Shown here in pieces: positions 8,305-16,249 of a stretch of 64,000 nt of DNA. Below the pieces are notes generated by a model, which saw only the letters and a list, made by a program, of their open reading frames with translations, was not told where the DNA came from and did no database searches. A program made the position numbers and the translations under genes. Source of the DNA: Ruminococcaceae bacterium AM07-15 (GTDB lineage: Bacteria; Bacillota; Clostridia; Oscillospirales; Butyricicoccaceae). The stretch spans positions 211,651-275,650 of the forward strand of contig QUDE01000001.1 in assembly GCA_003477405.1 (NCBI GenBank), in the 5' to 3' direction. How positions within the stretch are numbered: the first letter of the stretch is position 1; each line of letters begins with the position of its first letter.

Positions 8305-8333
8305 TTGCTTTTTTATTTCCATAGTGGTAATAT
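8305..8333 (+). promoter_or_regulatory. Promoter of the YxlEFG-like operon
   Basis: TTGCTT (8305-8310), 17 bases, TAATAT (8328-8333). The spacer TTTTATTTCCATAGTGG nearly repeats the spacer of the divergent promoter, and a GGGAATATTAAG box at 8343-8354 matches one beside the ArsR-type promoter. These shared boxes are the probable operators. Confidence 0.75.
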
Positions 8334-8415
8334 AACCTATGCGGGAATATTAAGGCGAAAATGTCGAACCCCCGCAAATATCGATACGAATTATAACAAT
8401 AGGAGGTAAATTGGT

Positions 8416-8619
8416 ATGTCTTTGTTGCAGGAAATATTTCCGCTTCTTATTCCCATCTTTGTGATTGATGTGATCCTTGCCGTGGCCGCTGTCCGGCATA
8501 TTCTCCGGCATCCGCATTATCGCTTTGGGAACAGGGCTATGTGGCTTGTAATCTCTCTGGTTATCCTTATGTTTGGCCCGATTATCTATTTTGTTTTTGG
8601 GAGAGGTGAGGAAAAATGA
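8416..8619 (+). CDS. Small PLDc_N membrane protein (YxlE-like)
   Basis: 67 residues with two membrane segments (about 5-25 and 40-60) and the HPHYRFGNRAMW linker typical of the phospholipase-D N-terminal (PLDc_N) family. There is no nuclease domain. In Bacillus subtilis such a protein, YxlE, precedes the YxlFG ABC transporter in the sigY operon and acts in its regulation; the gene order here is the same. AGGAGG lies 8 bases before the ATG, and the stop overlaps the ATPase start by 4 bases. Confidence 0.8.
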   Translation: MSLLQEIFPLLIPIFVIDVILAVAAVRHILRHPHYRFGNRAMWLVISLVILMFGPIIYFVFGRGEEK

Positions 8620-9533
8620 ATGTGCTTTCTATCCGCAATCTATCTAAAAGTTTTGGACAGCAGCAAATTATAAAAGATCTGAATATGTCTGTTCCAGAGG
8701 GGAGCGTTTTTGGCTTCATTGGACAAAACGGTGCAGGAAAAACAACAACAATGAAAATGGTTTTGGGGCTTTTGCAGCCCGATCAGGGAGAAATCCTTGT
8801 GTGTAATGAACCGGTTCGCTTTGGGCAGACCAAAACAAATCAGTATATTGGATATTTGCCGGATGTGCCGGAATTTTATAACTATATGACTGCAATGCAG
8901 TATCTTACACTGTGCGGAGAAATTGTTGGCCTTCCCAAAGAAAGCATTTCTCAAAAGGGAAAAAAGCTACTTTCCCTTGTCGGTCTTGATGGCGTAGAAA
9001 AGCGTGTTGGCGGTTATTCGCGTGGTATGAAACAGCGCCTTGGAATTGCACAGGCGTTATTGGCTGATCCTAAACTGCTGATTTGTGATGAACCTACCAG
9101 CGCCCTTGACCCGGTGGGAAGAAAAGAAATCTTGGACATTCTTTATAAAATCCGTGGGACAACAACGGTTTTGTTTTCAACGCATATTTTATCCGATGTG
9201 GAGCGCATTTGCGATCATGTGGCACTCTTGAATGACGGTAATATTGCTGTTGGCGGAACGCTTTCGGAAATCAAAGCGTTGCATAGCCATGACAGCCTGT
9301 TAATTGAATTTTCAACCGAGGCCGATTTACAGCATTTCAAAGAATGTATGACAGGACAATCGCTCCTGAACGGATCAGAAGAAAAGGGGCGGGAAATTGT
9401 AATACACAGCCGGGAGATGAAAAAGGCCCAGCATACCATCTTCTCCACTTTAGCCGAAGCAGACCTTGTGCCGGTCAAGGTGGAACTTATGGAGCCGTCG
9501 CTTGAAAGCCTATTTTTGGAGGTGATAAAATGA
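8616..9533 (+). CDS. ABC transporter ATP-binding protein (YxlF-like)
   Basis: 305 residues. Walker A GQNGAGKT near residues 36-43, signature YSRGMKQRL, Walker B LLICDEPTSALDP and H-loop STH are all intact. About 80 residues follow the ATPase core, as usual for drug/peptide exporters of the CcmA type. It overlaps the small membrane protein and the permease by 4 bases each, so it is the middle gene of a three-gene exporter operon. Confidence 0.92.
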   Translation: MNVLSIRNLSKSFGQQQIIKDLNMSVPEGSVFGFIGQNGAGKTTTMKMVLGLLQPDQGEILVCNEPVRFGQTKTNQYIGYLPDVPEFYNYMTAMQYLTLCGEIVGLPKESISQKGKKLLSLVGLDGVEKRVGGYSRGMKQRLGIAQALLADPKLLICDEPTSALDPVGRKEILDILYKIRGTTTVLFSTHILSDVERICDHVALLNDGNIAVGGTLSEIKALHSHDSLLIEFSTEADLQHFKECMTGQSLLNGSEEKGREIVIHSREMKKAQHTIFSTLAEADLVPVKVELMEPSLESLFLEVIK

Positions 9534-10288
9534 AAGGCTATATTGCATTTGTAAAAAAAGAGTTTGTAGAAAATCTAAAAAACTACCGCTTTTTAATCCT
9601 GTTTGCAATCTTTGCGGTTTTCGGAATGTCCAGTGCTTTTCTGGCAAAATTCACGCCGGAAATTATAGCTGCATTTGGAGCCGGATTAGAAATCACCGAG
9701 GAACCTGTCGCCCTTGACGCATGGCAGCAATTCTTTAAAAACATATCCGGCATTGGATTTAGCGCATTTATCATTCTGTTTGGAAGCTGTATGTCCAGTG
9801 AGTATTCCAAAGGGACATTGCTACTGCTGGTGACAAAGGGATTGGCAAGGCCATCTGTGATTATGGCAAAGTACACCGTAGCAGCAGTATCTATGACGGT
9901 TAGCTTTTGGGTGAGCTTTGTAGGTGCCTATGGATATACATATTACCTTTGGCCAGATGCTTCACTTTCAAATGTTGTACCGTCTGCGTTTTTTATGTGG
10001 ATGATTGGATTTCTCTATCTTAGCATCCTCATACTCGGTTGTGTTCTATTCAAGCAGACTTTTACAAGCATCCTGTTTACTGGCGGGATTGTAGCCCTGT
10101 TCTCTGTTTTAAGTGTTGTAAAACCGTTATCTGCCTTTAACCCGGTTGTCCTCACTTCACGAAATGTTGACCTGATTTCAGGTGAGATTTCAATGACGGA
10201 GTTTCTTATTCCATTTATTGTTTCAGTGGTTTTATCTGTGGTATTTTTAGCGGCAGCAATCCGGGCATTTAATAAAAAGCAGTTATAA
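9530..10288 (+). CDS. ABC-2 permease (YxlG-like)
   Basis: 252 residues with six predicted membrane segments; the N-terminus MKGYIAFVKKEFVENLKNYR is the usual amphipathic entry of ABC-2 permeases. It pairs with the ATPase just upstream (4-base overlap). By analogy with YxlEFG the system may export a toxic peptide or drug; the substrate is not deducible. Confidence 0.88.
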   Translation: MKGYIAFVKKEFVENLKNYRFLILFAIFAVFGMSSAFLAKFTPEIIAAFGAGLEITEEPVALDAWQQFFKNISGIGFSAFIILFGSCMSSEYSKGTLLLLVTKGLARPSVIMAKYTVAAVSMTVSFWVSFVGAYGYTYYLWPDASLSNVVPSAFFMWMIGFLYLSILILGCVLFKQTFTSILFTGGIVALFSVLSVVKPLSAFNPVVLTSRNVDLISGEISMTEFLIPFIVSVVLSVVFLAAAIRAFNKKQL

Positions 10289-10382
10289 AGCCCGAAATTT
10301 TACTCCCTCATTCCCTAAAATAAAGAAAGGTTGCTGTCGATTACACTATTGAGCCAAATTGTTGAACATACCGATATAACAG

Positions 10383-10420
10383 CAGCGCCGCCCCGGTAGA
10401 GCCGAGGCGGCGCTGTTTTG
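10383..10420. terminator. Terminator of type 1, third copy
   Basis: CAGCGCCG...CGGCGCTG stem followed by TTTTGTTATT. It ends the YxlEFG-like operon and is fused to the remnant of a winged-helix gene. Confidence 0.75.
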
Positions 10421-10457
10421 TTATTCTGGTGTGAAACGGTAGCCATGGCCCCGCATG
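10421..10457 (-). pseudogene. 3' remnant of a winged-helix copy
   Basis: Only the last eleven or so codons remain: on the minus strand the sequence reads RGHGYRFTPE and a stop, matching the end of copies A and B (RGHGYRFTPK). Upstream of that the sequence is unrelated. With the terminator it shows that a full copy once stood here and was cut by a rearrangement. The remainder of the gap 10289-10554 shows nothing else recognisable. Confidence 0.75.
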
Positions 10458-10554
10458 ATAAACATGGGTTTCAAAAAATATGCCGTCGCCTGTTGAGAAA
10501 GGCGTCATCCAGGCGTAAAGGATATGTATAAAGCAAAAAAGGAGGCATTCACCT

Positions 10555-11466
10555 ATGTTAATTGGTGTCGATCATGGCAATAAACAAATCAAGACGGTTC
10601 ACTGCGCCCCGTTCGTTTCCGGCCTGCAGCAGAGCATGACCCGGCCGTTTGGGCCGAGCCTGCAATACGGCGGTAACTACTATACGCTCTCCAACGAGCG
10701 TATTCCCTACCGTAAGGACAAGACTGGGGATGACCGCTTCTTTATCCTGACTCTGATTGCGATTGCGGAGGAATTGACGGCCCGGGGCGTTGACGAGAAA
10801 GAATTGTACCACATCCAGCTGCCGGTGGGGCTGCCGCCCGCCCACTTCGGCGCCCAGGCGGAAAAGTTCACGGCCTATTTCCAGAAGAAAGGGATCGTAG
10901 AATTCCAGTACCGGGACAAGCATTACGCCATCAGCATTGATGATGTGGCCTGCTATCCCCAGGCATACGCGGCGGCGGCCACCATGCTCCACACGCTGAT
11001 GAATGAGGCCAAGGCGGTAGTGGTGGACATTGGCGGCTTCACGGCAGACTATCTGCTGATGAAAAATGGAAAAGCCGACCTCAGCTCCTGTGATTCGCTG
11101 GAAAACGGCGTGATCCTGCTTTACAATAAGATCAGGTCCAGGGGCAACGCGGAATTGGATCTGCTGCTGGATGAGGGAGATGTGGACGCCATCCTCACCG
11201 GCAAGCAGACGCAATACCCGTCGTCGGTGGTCCGGCTGGTGGAGCAGCTGGCACAGGAGTTCGTCAACGACCTGTTCAGCACCCTGCGGGAGCGGATGCT
11301 GGACTTGCGCTACTGCACGGTGGTCTTTGTGGGCGGCGGCGCCATTCTTTTGCGCCGGCAGATTGAGGCATCCGGAAAAGTGGGTAAGCCGTTGTTCGTC
11401 TCCAATATCAACGCCAATGCAGCCGGATATGAGTATCTGTACCGCCTTGAAGCTGCGGGCAGGTGA
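10555..11466 (+). CDS. ParM/StbA-like actin-type partition ATPase
   Basis: 303 residues of the actin/Hsp70 fold: an N-terminal phosphate-1 loop (IGVDHGNKQIK), a phosphate-2 loop (VVVDIGGFTADYL, about residues 160-172) and a glycine-rich adenosine loop (VVFVGGGAILL). The length and low similarity to MreB point to plasmid-type ParM proteins, which form filaments that push DNA copies apart. The ATG follows AAAGGAGG. The next gene overlaps its stop and is a plausible DNA-binding partner. Such pairs are known on plasmids and on integrative elements. Confidence 0.87.
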   Translation: MLIGVDHGNKQIKTVHCAPFVSGLQQSMTRPFGPSLQYGGNYYTLSNERIPYRKDKTGDDRFFILTLIAIAEELTARGVDEKELYHIQLPVGLPPAHFGAQAEKFTAYFQKKGIVEFQYRDKHYAISIDDVACYPQAYAAAATMLHTLMNEAKAVVVDIGGFTADYLLMKNGKADLSSCDSLENGVILLYNKIRSRGNAELDLLLDEGDVDAILTGKQTQYPSSVVRLVEQLAQEFVNDLFSTLRERMLDLRYCTVVFVGGGAILLRRQIEASGKVGKPLFVSNINANAAGYEYLYRLEAAGR

Positions 11467-11906
11467 CAGCTATGGCGGCCAAGAAAGAACGGGGGCGTTT
11501 TTCCCTGCGGTTCAATATCAGCGACCCGATCCATTTAGCAACGGTCGAACTGCTGGAAAAACAACCTGACCACGGGAAAGCACAGTATATCGCCAATGCA
11601 GTCGTTTTCTACGATACCCACTTTGCGGATGATCCACAACCGTTAAGAGCAGCGGCACCGGCCATAGACCGGGCCGCCATTGAAGCCATCGTGCGTGAGA
11701 TTCTGCTCCAGGAGACGAGGCACTCTGAAAAGCCTGCCGCCGCCCCCGCCGCCTGCCCGGATGCAGAAACAACAACGGCCCCGGTGCCGCAGGAGCAGAC
11801 GCCGGAGCCGGAATATGTGCCGGAGCTGGGAGAGGAACCGGAGGCAGATGATGCGATCCTCGGCCTGATTTCCAGCACAATGGAAGCTTTTCGTCAGGGG
11901 AGATGA
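11463..11906 (+). CDS. ParR-like adaptor of the ParM system
   Basis: About 145 residues. The first 50 (RFSLRFNISDPIHLATVELL onward) look like a ribbon-helix-helix DNA-binding domain; the rest is a low-complexity tail rich in Ala, Pro and Glu, ending in a short helix, which fits a ParR that binds the filament through its tail. A GTG at 11463 overlaps the stop of parM; an ATG at 11472 in the same frame is also possible. I could not pick out the repeated centromere sites expected near it. Confidence 0.7.
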   Translation: MTAMAAKKERGRFSLRFNISDPIHLATVELLEKQPDHGKAQYIANAVVFYDTHFADDPQPLRAAAPAIDRAAIEAIVREILLQETRHSEKPAAAPAACPDAETTTAPVPQEQTPEPEYVPELGEEPEADDAILGLISSTMEAFRQGR

Positions 11907-11914
11907 TATAAAAA

Positions 11915-11960
11915 GAGGTATGAGGGCTGCATTGCCGCTGGCGCTCATACCTCTTTTTCT
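11915..11960. terminator. Bidirectional terminator after the ParM/ParR pair
   Basis: GAGGTATGAG/CTCATACCTC perfect stem flanked by AAAAA on one side and TTTTTCTT on the other, so it can stop transcription from both convergent genes. A near copy is at 6772-6813. Confidence 0.8.
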
Positions 11961-12280
11961 TCCTGTATAGCCGCGATGAAGTTGTCGATAATATTTTCCA
12001 GGTGTCGGTATTGGCAGGGAGTCAACGACGAGACCTTTTGATTGAGCACGCGTGTGTCGCCTTCCATGACCTGACCGCGCAGCAGATAGTCTGTGCTGAT
12101 GTCAAGCGCATCGCAGATCTTTAACATCGTTTCAGGCCGCATGGCTTTTGTGCCAAGCTCCGCAGTCGAAACGGTCTGTGGCGTGACATGTGCCATCTTG
12201 GCCAGAGCCTCTTGTGTCAATTTTAGTTGTTTGCGCCGGTTCAGCATCCGCTGGCCCATTTCTTTCAAAAGTTCGCCCAT
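11945..12280 (-). CDS. XRE-family regulator
   Basis: 111 residues: helix-turn-helix in residues 10-65 (RRKQLKLTQEALAKMAHVTP, TVSTAELGTKAMRPETMLKI) followed by a short helical tail. It is divergent from the SLOG gene with 131 bases between. Repeats of GCTATA between 12293 and 12322 lie at its own promoter and a related GGCTATA occurs after the promoter of the facing gene, so it may repress both. Confidence 0.87.
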   Translation of the reverse strand: MGELLKEMGQRMLNRRKQLKLTQEALAKMAHVTPQTVSTAELGTKAMRPETMLKICDALDISTDYLLRGQVMEGDTRVLNQKVSSLTPCQYRHLENIIDNFIAAIQEEKEV

Positions 12281-12344
12281 TCGTAACCCTCCATGCTATA
12301 GCTATATTTTATCCGCTATAACATAAAAAATTAAGCGGCCATGG

Positions 12345-12374
12345 TTGAACTTCATCAGCCATAGCAAGTATAAT
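12345..12374 (+). promoter_or_regulatory. Promoter of the SLOG-family gene
   Basis: TTGAAC (12345-12350), 18 bases, TATAAT (12369-12374). CATAGC and GGCTATA motifs overlap the -10 region and match the repeats at the divergent XRE promoter. Confidence 0.7.
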
Positions 12375-12411
12375 GGGCTATATTGAGAAAAAAGTTTCTG
12401 GAGGAGATGAG

Positions 12412-12957
12412 ATGTCCCAGTTTTACTCGTGTGCAATTACCAGTCAGCGGCCTACACGGTTCAAATTTAAGTATCAGGAATATATGACCTCGTGTAAGCG
12501 CCTGAAGAAGCGGCTACACGATGTTTTTACCGAACTGTACCGGCGCGGTGTGCGCCGGTTCTATGTTGGTGGGGCTCTTGGCGTTGATCTATGGGCCGGC
12601 GAGATCCTGCTGGAAATGCGCCGGCAGGAAGAGTACCAGGAGCTGGAGATCGTGCTGGTCTACCCGTTTCCGGGCCATGATGAGCGATGGGACCCGAAGA
12701 GCCGGGAGCGGCTGCGCCATCTGAAGGAAAACTGCGACCAGTTTGTAATGGGCAGCAAGATCGTGGGGGCCCAGGGGTATCGGGAGCGCACTGCCTACAT
12801 GGTAGAACACGCTGATTGCATAGTGGCCGTGTGTGATGATGAGACTGCTGGCCCGAGCGGCGTGGAGGCGGTGTTTCGGATGGCAAAGGCGAGGGAATTG
12901 CCTGTAGTATTGATCCATCCAGATACGGGAAAGGTATCGGGATTAACTCTGGTATAA
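12412..12957 (+). CDS. SLOG-domain protein (DUF1273/YpsA-like)
   Basis: 181 residues from the ATG at 12412, 8 bases after GGAGGA; the frame from 12373 lacks a ribosome site. The N-terminal SQRPTRF, the Rossmann-like glycine motif VGGALGVDLWAGE and the late DDETAGPSGVEAVFRMAKA belong to the DUF1273 branch of the SLOG superfamily, whose members bind nucleotide-derived ligands; some act in stress response or in phage-defence systems. No effector domain is attached. It stands opposite an XRE regulator. The exact role is unknown. Confidence 0.82.
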   Translation: MSQFYSCAITSQRPTRFKFKYQEYMTSCKRLKKRLHDVFTELYRRGVRRFYVGGALGVDLWAGEILLEMRRQEEYQELEIVLVYPFPGHDERWDPKSRERLRHLKENCDQFVMGSKIVGAQGYRERTAYMVEHADCIVAVCDDETAGPSGVEAVFRMAKARELPVVLIHPDTGKVSGLTLV

Positions 12958-13058
12958 AGGAAACCGTTCCTTTATGAATGTATGGCCGGTTATAGTAGTG
13001 ATGGCCGTATCTATTATGAGCAGAGCTGTTACGGGATACGTCTCTCCTATGCAGCAAA

Positions 13059-13601
13059 TTGAAACAAGATATGGAATGGTATCAGAGCGGCACATCCATA
13101 TCGGTAATCGGATACGCTACCGGCTATGAGCAGAGCCGGAAATCTGCGGAGAAGTTTATTGCCCTGATTGATAAGTACGAGAACTTCGACACGCTGACAA
13201 ACACCATGCTCAACGAGTTTGTAGAAAAAATCCTTGTCCATGAGCGTGCCTGCAAAGGCAGCCAGGACACCACGCAGGAGGTTGAAATCTACTTCAACTT
13301 TGAGGGCCGGTATATCCCGCCCGCCGTGCAGCCGGTTCCCCTGACCCCGGAGGAACAGGAAGAATTGCGGAAGAAGGAGGAACGCAGGGACAGGCTTCAC
13401 CAGAACTACTTGCGCCGCAAGGCAAACGGCAAGCAGAAGGAATGGGAAGAACGCTACAACGCCAAGCGCAAGGCCCAGGTGGAGGCGGCAAAGGCCGTGA
13501 TCCGGGCCGAGGACATGGAGAAGGGCATTTTTACCACCATCAGCCAGTTACCCAGGCAGGAGCCGCGCAAGGCCACCGTATCGGCCAGCGCCGCAGTTTA
13601 A
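13059..13601 (+). pseudogene. C-terminal remnant of a TnpX-type large serine recombinase
   Basis: The frame encodes only the end of such a recombinase: after about 20 foreign residues comes SAEKFIALIDKY, then LNEFVEKILVHERACKGS and TTQEVEIYFNFEGRY, typical of the DUF4368 tail of Tn4451-like recombinases, and a long basic helical region. The catalytic and zinc domains (some 350 residues) are missing, so it cannot recombine DNA. It precedes an intact tnpV, as in Tn4451/Tn4453. The left break of the remnant is near 13100; 12958-13058 holds only a weak hairpin. Confidence 0.82.
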
Positions 13602-13627
13602 CCATCACAGTGCAAAGGAGGACGAAT

Positions 13628-13981
13628 ATGAACAAATTGACTTACACCCGCTGCGGAGATTACTACATCCCCGACCTGAAACTTTCCGAGCAGCCGGAGG
13701 CCCCCATTGGCAAGTATGGCCGTATGCGGCAACGCTACCTGAAGGAACACCGGCCCGGCCTTTACAGCAGCTTGATTTTGAGCGAAAAGCTGTACCCGCA
13801 CCTGTTGGAGATTGACCGGGCGGCGCGGGAGCGCATGGACGCCATGCTGCCCCGCATGATGGAGGCGGCGGGCGTCACTGAGGAACTGAAAGCCAGTGAC
13901 CCCATGCGCTGGGTGGGGCTGATGAACACGCTGAAAGCGCAGGCGGAGGAAATTGTTTTAGATGAGTTAATTATGGCTTAA
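13628..13981 (+). CDS. tnpV: Transposon-encoded protein TnpV
   Basis: 117 residues from the ATG at 13628, 6 bases after AAAGGAGGA. The composition and the central segment YGRMRQRYLKEHRPGLYSSL match TnpV proteins of Tn4451-family mobilisable transposons. Its function is not established. It lies 26 bases after the recombinase remnant, the usual order, and is followed by a clear terminator. It looks intact although the element can no longer move by itself. Confidence 0.85.
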   Translation: MNKLTYTRCGDYYIPDLKLSEQPEAPIGKYGRMRQRYLKEHRPGLYSSLILSEKLYPHLLEIDRAARERMDAMLPRMMEAAGVTEELKASDPMRWVGLMNTLKAQAEEIVLDELIMA

Positions 13982-13989
13982 CAGCATCG

Positions 13990-14025
13990 AACAGGCGGAT
14001 TTTTTCCGCCTGTTACATTGTTTTC
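13990..14025 (+). terminator. Terminator after tnpV
   Basis: AACAGGCGG and CCGCCTGTT pair around a T-rich loop; the downstream tail is weakly T-rich. Likely terminator and probable right end of the Tn4451-like fragment. Confidence 0.65.
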
Positions 14026-14060
14026 CGTTAGCATTAACAACCAAACATAGAAAGACCATC

Positions 14061-14119
14061 TTGACTATCTGATCTTTCTATGCTATATTTAGACCATCGG
14101 TTTAGACCGGTGGACTAAA
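14061..14119 (+). promoter_or_regulatory. Promoter and TetR operator
   Basis: TTGACT (14061-14066), 17 bases, TATATT (14084-14089). A palindrome at 14088-14119 (TTTAGACCATCGG / CCGGTGGACTAAA) begins at the last bases of the -10 and fits a TetR operator. A second inverted repeat, CATAGAAAGA/TCTTTCTATG, spans 14046-14082. Confidence 0.8.
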
Positions 14120-14138
14120 ACAAGAAGGAGGTGAGCCT

Positions 14139-14786
14139 ATGGCCAAGATGATTGAAGGCGTAACGGAGAATATTCTCAAGTGTGCCAAAGAAGAATTTCT
14201 TGCCAATGGATACGAGAACGCTTCTTTGCGTAATATTGCCGAAAAAGCAGGCACAACGAAAAGCTCCTTGCTCTATCGGTATTCGGACAAGGAGGCGTTA
14301 TACCACAGTATTGTCCAGCCTGTTGCTGATGGCTTTTGCGAGTTGTTACAAAAAACGCTGGCCGGGTTTGAGGCTTTAGAGCCGGAAGAACAAAAAGCAC
14401 AAATCAATAGCTACTCCAATGGCAAATTTTCAAAGCTGATGGATTTTGTTTTCGCCCATCTTGATGAATTCAAAATCATGCTTCTCAGCGGCGAAACAAA
14501 TTGCTATCAGGAGTTTATGCACAGAGTGGTTGCGATTGATATACAGACCACTTTGCAATACATTGAAAAGACTGGAAACGATGCGATTTCTTCTGGCCGG
14601 TTGACAATGGAATTGGCCCACCTGCTATCGAGCGCTTTTTATACGGGCCTTTTTGAAACCGTTATCCATGATATGACCAAAGAAGATGCTAAAAAGCACA
14701 TACAAAGTATGAGCTGGTTCTTCAATGCCGGATGGAAAACGATTTTTGAAGGCGGGAAAGTGGGTGATGTCATGTGGCCGGATTAA
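14139..14786 (+). CDS. TetR-family regulator
   Basis: 215 residues; the N-terminal 50 are a TetR helix-turn-helix (FLANGYENASLRNIAEKAGT, TTKSSLLYRY), the rest a helical ligand domain. The ATG at 14139 follows AAGGAGG. It has a strong promoter overlapped by its own presumed operator, then a hairpin with a modest tail, and lies just ahead of the ECF/ABC uptake operon, which it may control as a second layer beside the DtxR-like protein. Confidence 0.9.
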   Translation: MAKMIEGVTENILKCAKEEFLANGYENASLRNIAEKAGTTKSSLLYRYSDKEALYHSIVQPVADGFCELLQKTLAGFEALEPEEQKAQINSYSNGKFSKLMDFVFAHLDEFKIMLLSGETNCYQEFMHRVVAIDIQTTLQYIEKTGNDAISSGRLTMELAHLLSSAFYTGLFETVIHDMTKEDAKKHIQSMSWFFNAGWKTIFEGGKVGDVMWPD

Positions 14787-14831
14787 AGCCGCCCGAATGA
14801 TCTTCGTATAGGCGCTTTCACACAATCTTAC

Positions 14832-14875
14832 AGCCGATGGTTTGATATGAAAATATTCAAAGCGTCGGCTACATT
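14832..14875 (+). terminator. Hairpin after the TetR gene
   Basis: AGCCGA...TCGGCT outer stem with an inner TTTGA...TCAAA stem, followed by ACATTTT. It probably separates the TetR transcript from the transport operon. Confidence 0.55.
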
Positions 14876-14904
14876 TTGACAGATAGGTTAGCAGCAACTA
14901 ACAA
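14876..14904 (+). promoter_or_regulatory. Promoter of the uptake operon with DtxR-box-like palindrome
   Basis: TTGACA (14876-14881), 17 bases, TAACAA (14899-14904). Between them and into the -10 lies AGGTTAG-CAGC-AACTAACA (GTTAG/CTAAC inverted repeat), which resembles the TTAGG-rich boxes bound by DtxR/IdeR-type repressors. The operon ends with a DtxR-family gene, so metal-dependent repression at this site is likely. Confidence 0.6.
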
Positions 14905-14922
14905 ACAAAGGAGGATATTTTT

Positions 14923-15519
14923 ATGGAAAACAATGTGCAAACCTCAAAAATTGGCGTGCGCGATCTTGTAAATGTCGCAATCTTCACGGTCATTTATTTT
15001 GTGATCTTCTATGTGTGTGCAATGACCGGCTTTGTTCCGGTGATGGCTGTTTTTTATCCTGTGCTGACAGCGATCATTGCAGGCATACCCTGCATCCTTT
15101 TCTACACGAAGGTAAAATCCTTCGGCCTCGTGACAATCATGGGTGTGCTTCTGGGCCTTATCTTTTTCCTGATGGGATATGGATACTACGCTCTGATTAC
15201 CGGCATTGTCTTTGGCTTGCTGGCAGATGTCATTATGAAGGCTGGAAAATATAAAAGCTGGAAAGCGATGCTGGCAGGCTATGCAGTATTCAGTGTTTGG
15301 CAGGTCGGGACACAGCTCCCCATGTTTATCATGGGCGATGCTTATGTTGAAATGTATCGTGCCAGCCAGGGGGATGCCTTTGCAGATAGCCTCGCAGCCT
15401 TAGTGCAGGGCTATATGGTTCCAGTTGTCATTCTTGCAACTGCTGTCGGCGGTGTCATCGGCGCTTTGATTGGTCGCGCTGTCCTGAACAAGCATTTCAA
15501 ACGGGCGGGAATTGCATAA
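14923..15519 (+). CDS. ECF transporter S component, MptD family
   Basis: 198 residues with about six membrane segments and the N-terminal KIGVRDLVNVAIFTVIYFVI typical of MptD/Trep_Strep substrate-binding S components. It would bind the ligand in the membrane and dock on the T and A proteins encoded next. The start of the T gene overlaps its stop by one base (TAATG). The ligand of this S family is not known with certainty; a DtxR-type gene in the operon favours a metal or metallophore. Confidence 0.85.
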   Translation: MENNVQTSKIGVRDLVNVAIFTVIYFVIFYVCAMTGFVPVMAVFYPVLTAIIAGIPCILFYTKVKSFGLVTIMGVLLGLIFFLMGYGYYALITGIVFGLLADVIMKAGKYKSWKAMLAGYAVFSVWQVGTQLPMFIMGDAYVEMYRASQGDAFADSLAALVQGYMVPVVILATAVGGVIGALIGRAVLNKHFKRAGIA

Positions 15520-16238
15520 TGAGTGGTAAGGTATCAACGAATACGCAGCAAGCCGTTATCAATCTTGACCCAAGGACAAAACTATATACCTTAATGGTGT
15601 TCAGTCTTGTCATGGTTCCATCGTCTGAAAGCGAACTTGATACCATTTTGAAAATCGTGTTTGCAGGGCTGGCTTTCCTGATGTTGATAAACATCAGGAG
15701 GCCCGGCCTTGCCGCGGTTTATGCGGTGGCCTATTGTGCCGCTTATGGGGCAAATGGGCTACTGGCGTACATATCTGGAATGAGCCTTTTAGGTATTATC
15801 ATTCGCTTGTTAGTCGAGGTGGTGCTTCGTATGATGCCCACCCTGTTTATCGCCATGAGTTTTTTACAGACAACAAAAGTCAGCGAGTTTGTGGCGGCGA
15901 TGGAAAAAATGCACATTACCAGAAAAATCACAATTCCCTTCGCTGTGATATTTCGCTTCTTTCCTACGGTGGCGGACGAGTACCACAGTATTCAGGATGC
16001 AATGAAAATGCGCGGTATTGGAATTAGTAAAGGGCCGATTGCCATGTTGGAATACAGGCTCGTACCGCTGATTGCTTCTGTTGTGCAAATTGGTGACGAA
16101 CTATCCGCTGCCGCCGTTGCACGCGGCCTCGGCGTGGATACGGAAAGAAGTAATTACTGCAAAATAAAGATCAAAGGGTTGGACATCCTTTTGATGGTTC
16201 TGTTAACCGCTGCGCTTATTCTCTATTACTTGTTTTAA
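15519..16238 (+). CDS. ECF transporter T component (transmembrane, CbiQ-like)
   Basis: 239 residues; membrane segments in the first half and after residue 220, with the coupling helices between them carrying the MRGIG and ARGLG (Ala-Arg-Gly type) signature motifs that contact the ATPases. This is the energy-coupling scaffold between the S component and the fused ATPase. One-base overlap with the S gene and an 11-base gap to the A gene show a single operon. Confidence 0.88.
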   Translation: MSGKVSTNTQQAVINLDPRTKLYTLMVFSLVMVPSSESELDTILKIVFAGLAFLMLINIRRPGLAAVYAVAYCAAYGANGLLAYISGMSLLGIIIRLLVEVVLRMMPTLFIAMSFLQTTKVSEFVAAMEKMHITRKITIPFAVIFRFFPTVADEYHSIQDAMKMRGIGISKGPIAMLEYRLVPLIASVVQIGDELSAAAVARGLGVDTERSNYCKIKIKGLDILLMVLLTAALILYYLF

Positions 16239-16249
16239 GGAGGGGCACG

